Below, in pieces: positions 63,053 to 64,000 of a stretch of 64,000 nucleotides of DNA (its first letter is position 1; the number at the start of each line of letters is the position of its first letter). The position numbers and the translations under genes were made by a program. Origin of the DNA: Eurosta solidaginis (lineage: Eukaryota; Arthropoda; Insecta; Diptera; Tephritidae). The stretch covers positions 228,570,490 through 228,634,489 of the forward strand of contig NC_090319.1 in the NCBI RefSeq assembly GCF_040869045.1, given 5' to 3'. The notes under the pieces are model-generated. The model did no database searches, was not told the origin of the DNA, and worked only from the letters and a program-made list of their open reading frames with translations.

Positions 63053-64000
63053 ACATGGGTGGTCGTAAACGCAAAGCTGTAGGGGATGAGCAAATCTCCA
63101 AATCCACTCAACCGTTCAACCAAAGCGAACCAACCGTAAGGGGCGAGAGCTGGCTCCCGCAATTGAACGCCAAATAATCTCTGTCTCACAAATCGGAAGA
63201 AGATCGAGCAATCTTACTGTCAGAGCACATGTGGATGGAAAGGAACGTTTACTGACTGTAGATACGGGTGCATCTCATTCTATCGTTCGATCGGATTTAG
63301 TCAACAAGAAAAGATCATTGCATGGAACAAGATTGCGTACAGCCACTGGACACCATTTTTCCAGGAGAATTAGCATGTGAAGTCGCAATTGGGAACGTCA
63401 CGGTACTACACAATTTTATAGTGGCAGAGATTGTTGATGAAATCATAATTGGAGTGGACTTCTTAATCGACCAAGGCATCAAGATCGACATGCAAAGCAA
63501 GACGATGCAATATAAGAACATGGATGTGCCACTTAATTTCGGCTACGAAAAAGGCTACAGCAGTAAACGAGTGCTGCGGGAGTAGGATCAGCAAATACCA
63601 CCAAAATCGGAGGCGTTCACTTGGGCAAACATTGATACAGATTGTGGGACAAACAAGTTGTGGGTTGTAGAGGCAGCAAATAGATCAACACCAAATTTGT
63701 TTGTAGGAAGAACCAGAACGTATTCTGGTAAGAGTACTCAATGAGTTTAAATCACCTCTCAAACTTTGCAAAGGGGCCATATTGGGAAGATGCCAAGAGG
63801 CTGAAATAGCTATTAACTGTGAACAGCTCCAGGAACAAGTTTCAACTAGCAAATGATATAACGGCATGGACGGAAGGGCTAGAGGAAGATTATCAGAGTA
63901 AGGCAAAACAACTGCTCCTAAAGTACGGAAACACACTTTACAAGGATGTTTCCAAAGCAGGCTGCACCAACGTTGTGAAGCATAAAATTGACACTGGAGA
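63053..64000 (+). pseudogene. Gypsy protease and start of RT (runs off window)
   Basis: Coding homology begins near 63110 (RELAPAIERQIISVSQIG). The retropepsin follows with active site LLTVDTGASHSIVRSDLV (Asp at 63261-63263) and LRTATG. After a frameshift near 63350 it continues at 63322-63585 with CEVAIGNVTVLHNFIV, EIIIGVDFLI. Another frame carries RILVRVLNEFKSPLKLCKGA near 63715-63780. The RT N-terminal linker (KQLLLKYGNTLY, NVVKHKIDTGE) reaches the window edge. The arrangement fits a Gypsy pol; the VDTGASHS form differs from the other Gypsy families here. Several frame breaks. Confidence 0.8.

Overview
This window looks like a repeat-dense stretch of a dipteran genome, most plausibly a tephritid-type fruit fly. 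The evidence is the mix of Ty3/Gypsy, BEL/Pao and Jockey-clade retroelements, an env-bearing insect errantivirus relic, PIF/Harbinger and hAT DNA transposons, short tRNA-derived retroposons, and AT-rich spacers rich in CATA/TATA microsatellite. The tephritid assignment rests on remembered similarity of the Jockey and SINE sequences, not on a search. I see no convincing host protein gene, no functional tRNA or rRNA gene and no CRISPR array. Nearly every recognisable coding region belongs to a mobile element, and all but two or three are broken by frameshifts, stops, deletions or later insertions.

Layout, left half. 1-975 is the end of a Gypsy pol, followed by long noncoding, LTR-like DNA to about 4.65 kb. 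4.65-10.1 kb is a decayed BEL/Pao element on the minus strand. 10.67-16.24 kb is a Gypsy element whose Gag begins with a canonical RING-H2 finger; its integrase is split by an exactly 1000-bp PIF/Harbinger element. At 16.24 kb this Gypsy runs in frame into a BEL/Pao protease. That BEL/Pao relic continues to 19.3 kb, carries a spliced-type third ORF with zinc knuckles, and is followed by an LTR-like region holding a 1.1-kb nested palindrome (19.56-20.66 kb). A SINE, an antisense LTR fragment and an errantivirus relic with two LTRs, gag and env but no pol (22.55-25.6 kb) follow.

Layout, right half. A PIF/Harbinger relic (transposase 27.1-28.7 kb, probable Myb/SANT partner on the opposite strand at 39.4-40.2 kb) has been split by a solo LTR, a 9.6-kb Gypsy element with matching LTRs and an ATAT target duplication (28.78-38.39 kb), and a second solo LTR. 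The Gypsy itself holds a MITE, a hAT transposase relic and a SINE. 40.2-43.06 kb is a Jockey-type LINE on the minus strand. 43.06-55.28 kb is a CsRn1-like Gypsy element with a palindromic tRNA-cored retroposon in its 5' LTR, a CAA-tailed retroposon in its protease, and a whole younger Gypsy (49.5-55.3 kb, minus strand, SAP-domain Gag, LTRs about 99% alike) inserted in its 3' LTR. A 1-kb foldback element (55.28-56.3 kb) abuts a second copy of the 28.8-38.4 kb Gypsy family (56.3-61.3 kb). The window ends inside another Gypsy protease/RT.

The elements can be put in relative order by who sits inside whom. Target-site duplications are readable for eight insertions. The density of nested fragments, and the presence of one Gypsy family in both orientations, resemble pericentromeric heterochromatin or a piRNA-cluster-like locus; that is inference from content only.
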